Origin: an uncultured Erythrobacter sp.
GTDB lineage: Bacteria; Pseudomonadota; Alphaproteobacteria; Sphingomonadales; Sphingomonadaceae
NCBI GenBank assembly: GCA_947500645.1
Contig: CANMSD010000001.1
Location: 620,001 to 684,000, forward strand
Direction: 5' to 3'
DNA length: 64,000 bases
The translations under genes were made by a program, and so were the position numbers. Positions 54,619 to 62,783 of this stretch are shown here, piece after piece. Numbering within the stretch: position 1 is the first letter of the stretch; each line of letters opens with the position of its first letter. The notes under the pieces were generated by a model. It did not search any database. It worked only from the letters and a program-made list of their open reading frames with translations, and had not been told where the DNA came from.

Positions 54619-55509
54619 ATGGCGCCGAATTCATCCCGGCGCTCGGGCCATTCGAAACGGGCGCAATATTCAGTCTTCACTGGCTACCTGCTGGCCGGAT
54701 TGGGCGCGCTTGCCGGCGCGGGATTGCTGGCGATCTCCCTTTGGCAACCTAGCGCATTCAGTGACCTGCGCGGCGCGGCAACCGACGTCGCCGAACCTGC
54801 TGGCGAGGCCAGCGCGTCCGTACGCACCGGGTCTGATGGAGTTTGGGAGTCGATAAAGGCGTACTATCGCGCAGGCAGCAAGAACGCCGCGCTTCAGGAA
54901 GAGGTTCAAATCGCGCGTATTCGCTTGGCCGAAGCCGAAGCGGTCGAGCAGGAAAACGCCCGGCTAAAGGCTCTACTCGATCTCGCTGAGACCGACACAG
55001 AGCCAGTCGCATCAGCTCGGTTAGTCGGGTCTAGCGCTTCAAGCAGCCGCCGCTTTGCCTATCTCGGCGCGGGCCGTGATGACGGCGTCGAGATCGGTAT
55101 GCCAGTAAGATCCCCACGCGGTGTAGTCGGCCGCGTGCTGGAAGTGTCCCGCAACAGCTCGCGCATCCTCCTGCTCACCGACAGCGAAAGCGTGCTTCCC
55201 GTGCGCCGCGCTTCGGATGAAACGGTCGCTTTTGCTGAGGGTCGTGGTGATGGCCTTCTACGCATCCGCTTGATAAACCTCGGTCTTAACCCACTGGAAG
55301 TCGGCGATGTTTTCGTAACCAGCGGCGCAGGTGGGTACTACCGCCCTGGCGTTGCTGTCGCGATCCTCAATGAGATCACACCCGATGGCGGCATAGCGCG
55401 GCTAATTGCTGATCCGTCGGGAACTGATTTCGTGTCCGTGGAACCGATATGGCAGCCAGAAGCTGTCGAAAGCTCGGAAACTCCGGTTGAGCTGGAGCTT
55501 GAGGAGTAA
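54619..55509 (+). CDS. mreC: Rod shape-determining protein MreC
   Basis: A bitopic protein linking MreB to the periplasmic wall enzymes. The 296-residue product has one membrane segment (about 22-42), a coiled coil (about 90-120; EEVQIARIRLAEAEAVEQENARLKALL) and the periplasmic beta-barrel pair (GMPVRSPRGVVGRVLEVSRNSSRILLLTD). It begins 26 bp after mreB and its TAA overlaps the mreD ATG by one base. Confidence 0.95.
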   Translation: MAPNSSRRSGHSKRAQYSVFTGYLLAGLGALAGAGLLAISLWQPSAFSDLRGAATDVAEPAGEASASVRTGSDGVWESIKAYYRAGSKNAALQEEVQIARIRLAEAEAVEQENARLKALLDLAETDTEPVASARLVGSSASSSRRFAYLGAGRDDGVEIGMPVRSPRGVVGRVLEVSRNSSRILLLTDSESVLPVRRASDETVAFAEGRGDGLLRIRLINLGLNPLEVGDVFVTSGAGGYYRPGVAVAILNEITPDGGIARLIADPSGTDFVSVEPIWQPEAVESSETPVELELEE

Positions 55510-56063
55510 TGGAGCGTTACAGCCCGTCGGCTCGATCTGATCGCTACGGAAACCGCATCAATCGCACTCAGTCGCCTTTGCGGGCGAGTATCGTTCCATA
55601 CGCCTCGATCCTGATTGGATCGCTTCTCCCATTTCTGGTGCTGGCCGATGTAATGCCGATTGCGCCGCCGCTCGGCTTTCTGATCCTGCTCGGCTGGCGC
55701 ATCATGCGCCCTGGCCTGCTGCCGCTTTGGGTCGGCGTGCCGCTGGGGGCGTTCGATGACCTGTTCAGCGGTCAGCCCTTTGGCAGCGCAATCATGCTGT
55801 GGTCGCTCACCATGATCGCGCTCGAAACAATCGAAACGCGATTTCCATGGCGCGGCTTCTGGCAGGACTGGTTCAGCGCGGGTTTAGCGATCATTCTCTA
55901 TCTGTTGGTCGCGATGCTCGTGTCCGGCGCGTCCATCACGATCCACCAATTTGTTGCCGCGGTCCCGCAAATCTTGCTGTCTGTCCTACTCTATCCGATA
56001 ATCGCCCGTATGGTTGCATGGCTCGATAGATTCCGGCTCTCGCGTTCGCGGAGGATTGGCTGA
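55509..56063 (+). CDS. mreD: Rod shape-determining protein MreD
   Basis: A 184-residue integral membrane protein with about five segments, including ASILIGSLLPFLVLADVMPIAPPLGFLILLGW, PLWVGVPLGAFDDLFSGQPFGSAIM and FQ-type hydrophobic stretches to the end. MreD completes the MreBCD complex. It is overlapped by mreC and by mrdA (TGATG), which supports coupled translation. Confidence 0.92.
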   Translation: MERYSPSARSDRYGNRINRTQSPLRASIVPYASILIGSLLPFLVLADVMPIAPPLGFLILLGWRIMRPGLLPLWVGVPLGAFDDLFSGQPFGSAIMLWSLTMIALETIETRFPWRGFWQDWFSAGLAIILYLLVAMLVSGASITIHQFVAAVPQILLSVLLYPIIARMVAWLDRFRLSRSRRIG

Positions 56064-58144
56064 TGGCGAAGCGCCGCAACCGGCCTATCGTCAGCGCCTC
56101 CACCCTGAAGAACACATTTGACCGGCGCAGCATGGTGGTGGGTTCGATCCAGGGTGGGATCGGCGTGCTGCTAGCCGCGCGCATGGGCTATCTCGCGATT
56201 GCCGAGAATGAAAAGTACCGGCTCGAGTCGGAAAGCAACCGCGTCAATCTCACCCTGATCCCGCCGCGCCGTGGCTGGATCCTTGATAGGAATGGCGCGC
56301 CGCTCGCTTCCAACCGCGCAGACTTTCGTGTTGATTTGATCCCGGAACGCCTCAAAGACGCCGATGAGACTATCGACCAGATCGGTGAGCTGCTCGAGCT
56401 CAATCCCAATCGCATCGCCGATCTGAAGCGGGAGGTTTCGCAGGTCAGCGGCTTCCAGCCTGTCGAAGTGGCCAGTGGCCTCAACTATGAGCAATTCGCG
56501 GCGCTCAGTGTGCGCCTGCCGGACATGCAGGGTGTGGTGCCGCAGCGCGGCTTTTCCCGTTTCTATCCCACCGGACCCAGCGTCGGGCATTTGGTCGGCT
56601 ATGTCGGTCCGGCCAACGCCGAGGAATATGACGAGGAAGAGCGCAACCCGCTGCTGATCACTCCGGGGTACAAGATCGGCAAGGACGGGCTGGAGAAGCA
56701 GTTCGAGCAGGCACTACGCGGAGAACCCGGCGCTCGGCGCGTGGAAGTCACCGCATCGGGACGGATTATCCGCGATCTTGAAACACGCGAGGACGTACAG
56801 GGCAATCCGGTAAAGCTTACGATCGATGGTCCGCTGCAGGACTATGCCGCACGCCGTATCGGCCTCGAATCCGGATCGGTCGTCGTGATGGATTGTCAGA
56901 CGGGCGACCTGCTGTGCATGGCCTCCATGCCGAGCTTCGACCCCAACAGTTTTTCCGACGGCATTGGCAGTGTCGAGTATTCGATGCTGCGCGAGGACGA
57001 ACGCGTGCCCCTGCGCAACAAGGTGCTGAAGGGGCTCTATCCACCAGGCTCGACGGTCAAGCCAATGCACTGCATGGCGTTCCTGAAAGAGGGCGTGCGG
57101 CCCGATGAAACCATTATCTGCGGTGGTGGCCGCCGGATCGGCAATCGCTTCTTCAATTGCTGGAGCAATCACGGCGTCGTCGACATGGCCAAGGCGATTT
57201 ATCAAAGCTGCGACAGCTATTTCTATCACTTCGCCCAGCAGGTCGGCTTCGACAAGGTCGCCGCCATGGCCAAGGGCCTTGGATTGGGGCAGGAATTTGA
57301 GCTGCCTGTGACCAGCCAGTTCTACGGCACTGTTCCCAATGCCGAGTGGAAGCTCAACAAGTTCGAGCGCGAGTGGCAGCCATTCGACACCGTCAACGCT
57401 TCAATCGGACAGGGGTACTACCTTGCCAGCCCGCTCCAACTCGCGGTGATGAGCGCGCGTCTGGCCACAGGTAAGGTGCTCAACCCGCGGCTAGTGCTCG
57501 ACGGGGCTGTGACCGACCCGCTGAGTTACAATTTCAAAGATGATGAGATCAATTACATCCGTCAGGCAATGAGCGATGTGGTGAATGGCCCCGGCACGGC
57601 TGGGCGCGGTCGCTTGCCCTTCCCTGATATTAAAATGGCTGGGAAAACCGGGACAGCGCAGGTCGTTTCGCTTAATATCTCCGACGGACGCACCGGGCCC
57701 TGGAAGTTCCGTGACCATGGGCTTTTCACCTTCTTCGCACCGCTCGAAAATCCGCGTTATGCTGGTGCGGTGGTGATTGAGCATGGCGGTGGGTCCGGCG
57801 CGGCCTACCCGATCGCCCGAGACGTGATGACCTTCATGTTCGATCCGGCAAAGGGGCTTGAGGCGCTGAACGCACTCGAAAAACAATGGGGCGGCACTGC
57901 GCAAGAACGCCTTGATGCTAAATATGAGAGCTATGCCGCCGAACGCGGGGCCAGCGTAACAAGGCCGCCTCGCCGAGATGAAGATATCTTCGATCGTGTC
58001 GAGGCGGAGGCACGCGTCGCGGCTCAACAATCGGAAGAAATTGCCGATGAGTTCGTCGCGCCGAGGCCACTCGCGACGCCATCAGGCGCCCCGACACCCG
58101 CACCAGATTCGGCTTCTCCCGCAACGCCTGGACCCGCGCAGTGA
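56063..58144 (+). CDS. mrdA: Penicillin-binding protein 2 (elongasome transpeptidase)
   Basis: The class B PBP that crosslinks wall during elongation with RodA. The 693-residue product has a short cytoplasmic part, one membrane segment (about 30-50), the pedestal domain with IPPRRGWILDRNGAPLASNRADF, and the transpeptidase motifs SxxK (PPGSTVKPM), SxN (SCDSYFYH) and KTGT (AGKTGTAQV). A Pro- and Ala-rich tail of about 90 residues follows the catalytic domain. GGAGG precedes the ATG. Confidence 0.97.
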   Translation: MAKRRNRPIVSASTLKNTFDRRSMVVGSIQGGIGVLLAARMGYLAIAENEKYRLESESNRVNLTLIPPRRGWILDRNGAPLASNRADFRVDLIPERLKDADETIDQIGELLELNPNRIADLKREVSQVSGFQPVEVASGLNYEQFAALSVRLPDMQGVVPQRGFSRFYPTGPSVGHLVGYVGPANAEEYDEEERNPLLITPGYKIGKDGLEKQFEQALRGEPGARRVEVTASGRIIRDLETREDVQGNPVKLTIDGPLQDYAARRIGLESGSVVVMDCQTGDLLCMASMPSFDPNSFSDGIGSVEYSMLREDERVPLRNKVLKGLYPPGSTVKPMHCMAFLKEGVRPDETIICGGGRRIGNRFFNCWSNHGVVDMAKAIYQSCDSYFYHFAQQVGFDKVAAMAKGLGLGQEFELPVTSQFYGTVPNAEWKLNKFEREWQPFDTVNASIGQGYYLASPLQLAVMSARLATGKVLNPRLVLDGAVTDPLSYNFKDDEINYIRQAMSDVVNGPGTAGRGRLPFPDIKMAGKTGTAQVVSLNISDGRTGPWKFRDHGLFTFFAPLENPRYAGAVVIEHGGGSGAAYPIARDVMTFMFDPAKGLEALNALEKQWGGTAQERLDAKYESYAAERGASVTRPPRRDEDIFDRVEAEARVAAQQSEEIADEFVAPRPLATPSGAPTPAPDSASPATPGPAQ

Positions 58145-59268
58145 ACCGCGCAAACAGCATCATACCCGAGCCAATAGCGCGTCAGCCCTGGCCGATGCTG
58201 ATCCCATTGTTCTTGCTGGTCTTGTTCGGCGCGGCTGTACTCTACTCCGCGGCCGGTGGATCGATGCAGCCTTTCGCAAGCTCGCATCTATTCCGGTTCG
58301 GCGTATTTCTGCTGATGGCGGCGGTAATTACAAGCTTCCCGCGCGAGCTTGTGCGTTTCCTCACATATCCGGCTTATGTCATTGTACTTCTATTGCTTGT
58401 TGCAGTGGAGATCATGGGCACCCTGGGGGGAGGAAGCCAACGCTGGATCGACCTTGGCTTCATGGTCTTGCAGCCGTCAGAGCTGATGAAGCCGGTAATC
58501 GTAGTCGTGCTCGCACACTTCTATTCGTCGCTGCCGGTAGGATTGATAACCAGCTGGCGTGCACTGCTTGTACCAGCTGGATTGATCCTCGCTCCAATGG
58601 CGCTCGTTCTGATGCAACCGGACTTAGGTACGTCCCTAGCGATCGCCTTTGGCGGGGCGGTCGTGATGCTGCTCGCTGGCTTACCGATGCGCTGGTTCAT
58701 TGGCGGAGGGATTGCTGCGGTTGTCGCCGCCCCCCTCGCCTTCTTCTTCGCGCTTGAGGAATATCAGCAGCGCCGCGTGATGACCCTGTTCGATCCAGAG
58801 AGCGATCCGCTGGGTGCCGGTTATCATATCGCGCAATCGAAAATCGCCATCGGGTCCGGCGGGATCGTCGGCAAAGGCTTCAACAATGGCTCGCAAAGCC
58901 ATCTGCAATATCTCCCCGAACCGCACACAGACTTCGTTTTTGCGACCATGGCGGAGGAATGGGGACTGATCGGCGGTATCTTCGTGATCGGCATATTCGC
59001 CATCATCCTGCGCTGGGGCACACGCGTTGCCCTCGCATCTCGCGACCGCTTCTCCAGCCTGCTCGCCGCCGGGATGGTGGCGACGATCTTCTTCTACATT
59101 GCAGTGAACTTGATGATGGTAATGGGTATGGCACCCGTCGTTGGCATCCCCCTGCCCTTTATGAGCCATGGCGGATCCTCGATGATGACCAATATGATCT
59201 GTATCGGCGCGCTGATGATGGTCAATCGCTGGAACCGCAACGCGCCGCGCGGCGGGCTTACCAGCTGA
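58141..59268 (+). CDS. rodA: Peptidoglycan glycosyltransferase RodA
   Basis: SEDS-family polymerase that makes glycan strands with PBP2. The 375-residue product has about ten membrane segments and the SEDS signatures GSQRWIDLGFMVLQPSELMKP, LMQPDLGTSL, and PEPHTDFVFATMAEEWGLIG, ending GIPLPFMSHGGSSMMTNM. The Asp in WIDLG and the Asp of QPDLGT are the conserved functional residues. It starts at GTG 58141 inside the mrdA stop (GTGA). The stop is 4 bp from the stop of the convergent luxR-type gene. Confidence 0.96.
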   Translation: MNRANSIIPEPIARQPWPMLIPLFLLVLFGAAVLYSAAGGSMQPFASSHLFRFGVFLLMAAVITSFPRELVRFLTYPAYVIVLLLLVAVEIMGTLGGGSQRWIDLGFMVLQPSELMKPVIVVVLAHFYSSLPVGLITSWRALLVPAGLILAPMALVLMQPDLGTSLAIAFGGAVVMLLAGLPMRWFIGGGIAAVVAAPLAFFFALEEYQQRRVMTLFDPESDPLGAGYHIAQSKIAIGSGGIVGKGFNNGSQSHLQYLPEPHTDFVFATMAEEWGLIGGIFVIGIFAIILRWGTRVALASRDRFSSLLAAGMVATIFFYIAVNLMMVMGMAPVVGIPLPFMSHGGSSMMTNMICIGALMMVNRWNRNAPRGGLTS

Positions 59269-59272
59269 ACAG

Positions 59273-60067
59273 CTATACTCGGATCAAGCCGAGCTTGAGC
59301 GCTTTTACGGTCGCGCCGACCCTATCCGAAGCGTTGAGCTTCTCGTAAATTCGCTTGGCATAAGTTTTTACCGTTTCCGGCGACAATTCCAGAATGGTCG
59401 CGATTGAGCTTGTCGACTTGCCCCTGGCAATCCACCCCATCACTTCTCTCTCGCGACTGGAGAGTTCTGGTTTCTCTCGAGTGTTGTCGAGCAATACGCA
59501 AACCCGCTGATGCGCGGCCTGAGCGGCACTGCGTACAGTGCCAAGACGCCCTTCGTCGATTTGATCCAGCGGCACGCCAAAATCAAGCGATGCGAAGGAG
59601 TTTCGCCCTCTAGGACCATAGAGCGGCAAGCCAAAGCCATGCACCAGACCGTGCTGACGCATGGACTCGAAGTAGACTTCGTTTTCAGAAGTGTTTGCCT
59701 CCAGCGTCATCGCATCCACCCAACGTAACATCGCTCCATATCTCATGGTGCGCGCCGGAATTGGGTCGGCCAGCCTGAAATCGGCGTCTTCATAGAGCTG
59801 CTGCCATTCTTCGCTGTAACCCTCGGCATAGACAGTCGCACGAATTGAATTTTGTGCCGCAAAGATCGGCGTGAAATGATAGCTCATGCGAATGGCGCCC
59901 TGCTCACGGCAGACGCCGCAGATGTAGTCATATACCTCTGCTAGATCATCGAGACGTTCAATTTGTCCGAAGTATTTCTGCATGACATTACGGAAACTAT
60001 CACATGTCCCCCGATCAGGCGACTGTTTCATTCGTAACGTAATATCTATTTCGAATGATGTGAGCAT
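59273..60067 (-). CDS. LuxR-type regulator with autoinducer-binding domain
   Basis: A 264-residue LuxR-type regulator. Residues about 35-180 form an autoinducer-binding domain with the expected aromatic and acidic positions (EGYSEEWQQLYEDADFRLADPI; MLRWVDAM). The C-terminal HTH reads LSSREREVMGWIARGKSTSSIATILELSPETVKTYAKRIYEKLNASDR. No luxI is in the window, so it is a possible orphan (solo) regulator. ATG 60031 is an alternative start; neither has a good ribosome site. Confidence 0.9.
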   Translation of the reverse strand: MLTSFEIDITLRMKQSPDRGTCDSFRNVMQKYFGQIERLDDLAEVYDYICGVCREQGAIRMSYHFTPIFAAQNSIRATVYAEGYSEEWQQLYEDADFRLADPIPARTMRYGAMLRWVDAMTLEANTSENEVYFESMRQHGLVHGFGLPLYGPRGRNSFASLDFGVPLDQIDEGRLGTVRSAAQAAHQRVCVLLDNTREKPELSSREREVMGWIARGKSTSSIATILELSPETVKTYAKRIYEKLNASDRVGATVKALKLGLIRV

Positions 60068-60097
60068 CCGCGCTTCGGCCCTCGGGTCGCATCATTC
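60053..60097. promoter_or_regulatory. Inverted repeat at the luxR-type gene start
   Basis: GAATGATG (60053-60060) and CATCATTC (60090-60097) are perfect 8-bp inverted arms 29 bp apart, in the region between the luxR-type gene and the divergent winged-helix gene. If translation starts at 60031, both arms are upstream. Possible regulator site; the spacing is wider than a classical lux box. Confidence 0.4.
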
Positions 60098-60202
60098 CGA
60101 GCATGTCGTGCTCGGGCGCTCACAAAAAGTCCCTCTGATGGACATGCCAGCAATGGACGCTCATCAGGGGGCACCGTGTTTTTAGGTGTTCAGGAGCTCG
60201 TC

Positions 60203-60577
60203 ATGCCGATGCGCATGCGCGAACGCTTCGCTCGTGTGCTGCCATTCTCAGCCCGCGGCGAAAAAGCGCGCGCTCACAATGAATTGGCCATGGCCACCGA
60301 CGCAGCCGATACCGCTGCAATTGCCGCCTTTCTGGGCGGTGTGTATCTGCGTGAGTGCAATAGCATGACGACAAGCCTGCGTCAGGTCCACACCGTTGCC
60401 GGGGTCAGCCAAAGCATGGCGCTCCGGCTGGCCAAAAGATTGAACGAAGACGGACTTATAGTCATCATTTCAGCGCTGCACGATGAGTTTGAGTCGCGCA
60501 TCGAATTGACCGAAATTGCCAAACGCAGGCTGGCCAGGCTCACGCACAACAACACAACATCTTCCATTCCGAAATAA
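60203..60577 (+). CDS. Small winged-helix (MarR-like) regulator
   Basis: A 124-residue protein with a winged-helix-like core: MTTSLRQVHTVAGVSQSMALRLAKRLNEDGLI followed by a wing and IELTEIAKRRLARL. The recognition helix (SQSMALRLAKRL) and the C-terminal strand-helix resemble MarR-type regulators. Start ATG 60203 has AGGAG; the track's GTG adds nine residues. It is divergent from the luxR-type gene and may be regulated with it. Confidence 0.72.
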   Translation: MPMRMRERFARVLPFSARGEKARAHNELAMATDAADTAAIAAFLGGVYLRECNSMTTSLRQVHTVAGVSQSMALRLAKRLNEDGLIVIISALHDEFESRIELTEIAKRRLARLTHNNTTSSIPK

Positions 60578-60674
60578 GCGCGCTATATGCAGCGCCTTCG
60601 CTGATTCGGGGCATTGGCTTGAAGGGCCTTTCCGACAGTGATCTTGATCTCGGTCATATCCGAAATCGTGAGAT

Positions 60675-60750
<76 letters not shown>

Positions 60751-61052
60751 TTCCCCACCCCTACTTATTCAACAGTTTATATACGCTCCACCAGAGCGAC
60801 AGCATACATAATCCTTAGCATCGCAATTGGCCCGCGGTCAGCTGTTCGCAAGATGATCCGCAAGAGCATCGCAAACCCATGCCCACTCCGCAGGCTGGAT
60901 ATACAGAGGATTGTGTAGCATCGAAGCGCCAGATCATCTATTTGTCCGGACATATTGCTTTGGGTCTTCATTCAACGAAAGTTCTGTTGCCCCTCTGCAT
61001 GGATCGCGAAACGTCAAACTGCGTTTCCTAAGCGTGTTGTAGGAGAGAGATT
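60751..61052. other. 302-bp gap after tRNA-Lys
   Basis: I see no gene. The 64-aa reverse ORF (60777-60971) has no recognisable text. The stretch ends with the leader of the DUF1838 gene, which includes the inverted repeat GAAACG-tcaaactg-CGTTTC (61008-61027) 25 bp before the TTG start. Confidence 0.4.
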
Positions 61053-61907
61053 TTGTACAAGTATGTTGCCGCCGGGGTCTTGCTGAGCCTTTCGCTTTCG
61101 ATTGCTCCGGCTGGTGCCGAACAGACAGCGCCCCCCGCAAACGACCAGACACAGAAGGCATCGTATGAGGCTGCACCGGAGCCGTTGCGCATCTGGGCCA
61201 CCGCTCGTGCAGGAACAGGCGAGCCAATCCATTGGGTCGCCGATGGAGCGGTTTATGCTTACCCGTCGGGCGAAAAACTGATGGGGCTTATCGGGCTTGA
61301 AAGCTCGACCATCATCTGGCCGGAAAATCCGGGTGACGAAATCATTCACCTGACACGCAAGACCTTCGCCTACACCGACAAGGATACCGGTGAAGTGCTG
61401 ACCGAATATAATGGCAACAAGGTCGAGCCGATTGCATACCCCTACCAGCTCATTCGGTATCGTCTCGAGAACGGCCGCATCTTCGGTGACGTAGAACAGG
61501 GCGTCGGCGAGAATATCCGCACGATCAAGGCCACCAACGGCATTCCGTACCGTCAACTCGGAGATTCCTACATCTACAATGCGTCGGTATGGTTGGACTT
61601 CGATTTGCCTTCCGGCGATCGGTACGAGGCTTGGGAGAATTACGATTTCTTCATCCAGCCTGAAGGTTCCGTTTCCGAACCTCACCAGATGAGCTGGCAG
61701 CGATATGGCAAGCTGCCGAAATGGGCAGGAGGTCAGATTGCGATCACCCATTTGCATTCATGGCGGGTTGAAAACCACAGTGAAATTCCGGCGCAAATCC
61801 TCGATTGGGCCCGCGAAGAAAAGCCGATGTGGTTGAAGCCACCGGCGAGCCTTGAAGAAGTCCGTAAGTTGCAAAAGGGCGAAGGCGGCCCGGGCTGGAG
61901 CGGGTAG
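61053..61907 (+). CDS. DUF1838-family secreted protein
   Basis: A 284-residue protein with a signal peptide (YKYVAAGVLLSLSLSIAPAGA). The body matches DUF1838: FAYTDKDTGEVLTEYNGNKVEPIAYPYQLIRY, WLDFDLPSGDRYEAWENYDFFI and LPKWAGGQIAITHLHSWRV. The enzymatic role is unknown. The TTG start at 61053 has AGGAG seven bases before it, which supports an unusual start codon. An alpha/beta hydrolase gene follows after 22 bp. Confidence 0.82.
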   Translation: MYKYVAAGVLLSLSLSIAPAGAEQTAPPANDQTQKASYEAAPEPLRIWATARAGTGEPIHWVADGAVYAYPSGEKLMGLIGLESSTIIWPENPGDEIIHLTRKTFAYTDKDTGEVLTEYNGNKVEPIAYPYQLIRYRLENGRIFGDVEQGVGENIRTIKATNGIPYRQLGDSYIYNASVWLDFDLPSGDRYEAWENYDFFIQPEGSVSEPHQMSWQRYGKLPKWAGGQIAITHLHSWRVENHSEIPAQILDWAREEKPMWLKPPASLEEVRKLQKGEGGPGWSG

Positions 61908-61929
61908 TCAAGACGCCCGGCGGCCAAAG

Positions 61930-62754
61930 ATGCGCATTGTCAGGAGTTTTCTGGACGGTGAGTACGGCCAGCTGCACTTAAGAGCCGTTCAACCGGATAC
62001 GGTTGTCCATCCGCCGCTCTTGTGCCTGCACCAGATTTCGAAATCCGGTCGTGAGTTTGCCCGCTTCATGGAGATCGCGGGCCGTGATCGGATGGTGATA
62101 GCTCCCGACTATCCGGGATATGGCGAGTCGGCGCTGCCACCAGCAGAACCTTCCGTTCGTATCGAAGATTATGCGAGAGTCATGTGGCAGGTTGCCGACC
62201 AAGTCAGCGGCAACAGCCAAATCGACCTGTTCGGCAATCACACAGGGAGCTTGGTCGCTGCGGAGATGGCACGGACTCGCCTGGACACCGTACGCAAAGT
62301 TGCCATGATTTCAGCGCCAATCATGACGAGAGACGAGATCGCGCGAATGCGCGAGTATTTTCTTCCCATACCCATCGACGAAGCCGGGACGCGCTTCACA
62401 ACTATGTGGAGCAGAATCCTGGAACATCGAAGCGAGGGATTCACGCTCGAAATGATGGCAGAATCCTTCGCTGAAAATCTGCGCGCTGGCGATGCGTACG
62501 AATGGGGCCATCGCGCCGCCTTTGATTATTGTGAAGGCTTTCCAGAAATCATCGCCGGATTGCGTAACGAGGTCATCGTGCTCAATCCACGCGACCTGCT
62601 CCATGAGATGACGACAAGGGCCGCTCCCCTGCTCACCAACGGTCGGGTTATCGATTGCCCTGAATGGGGGCAGGAGGTGCTGAATGTACATCCGGCGGCA
62701 CTGGCCGAGAAACTGCTGAGCGAGTTCGAGGGGTGGCCCGCAAGAACGGACTAA
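61930..62754 (+). CDS. Alpha/beta-hydrolase-fold protein with altered nucleophile site
   Basis: A 274-residue alpha/beta-hydrolase: oxyanion text LLCLHQISKSGREFARFM, RMVIAPDYPGYGES, elbow DLFGNHTGSLVAAEMAR, and a late VHPAALAEKLL. At the elbow the usual GxSxG reads GNHTG, with His in place of the nucleophile Ser. Either Thr or Ser nearby replaces it, or the protein is not a classical esterase. ATG 61930 is the conserved start; the track adds 26 residues. It probably forms an operon with DUF1838. Confidence 0.82.
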   Translation: MRIVRSFLDGEYGQLHLRAVQPDTVVHPPLLCLHQISKSGREFARFMEIAGRDRMVIAPDYPGYGESALPPAEPSVRIEDYARVMWQVADQVSGNSQIDLFGNHTGSLVAAEMARTRLDTVRKVAMISAPIMTRDEIARMREYFLPIPIDEAGTRFTTMWSRILEHRSEGFTLEMMAESFAENLRAGDAYEWGHRAAFDYCEGFPEIIAGLRNEVIVLNPRDLLHEMTTRAAPLLTNGRVIDCPEWGQEVLNVHPAALAEKLLSEFEGWPARTD

Positions 62755-62783
62755 GCCGACCTATAGAGCCGCTATGGGTATGC

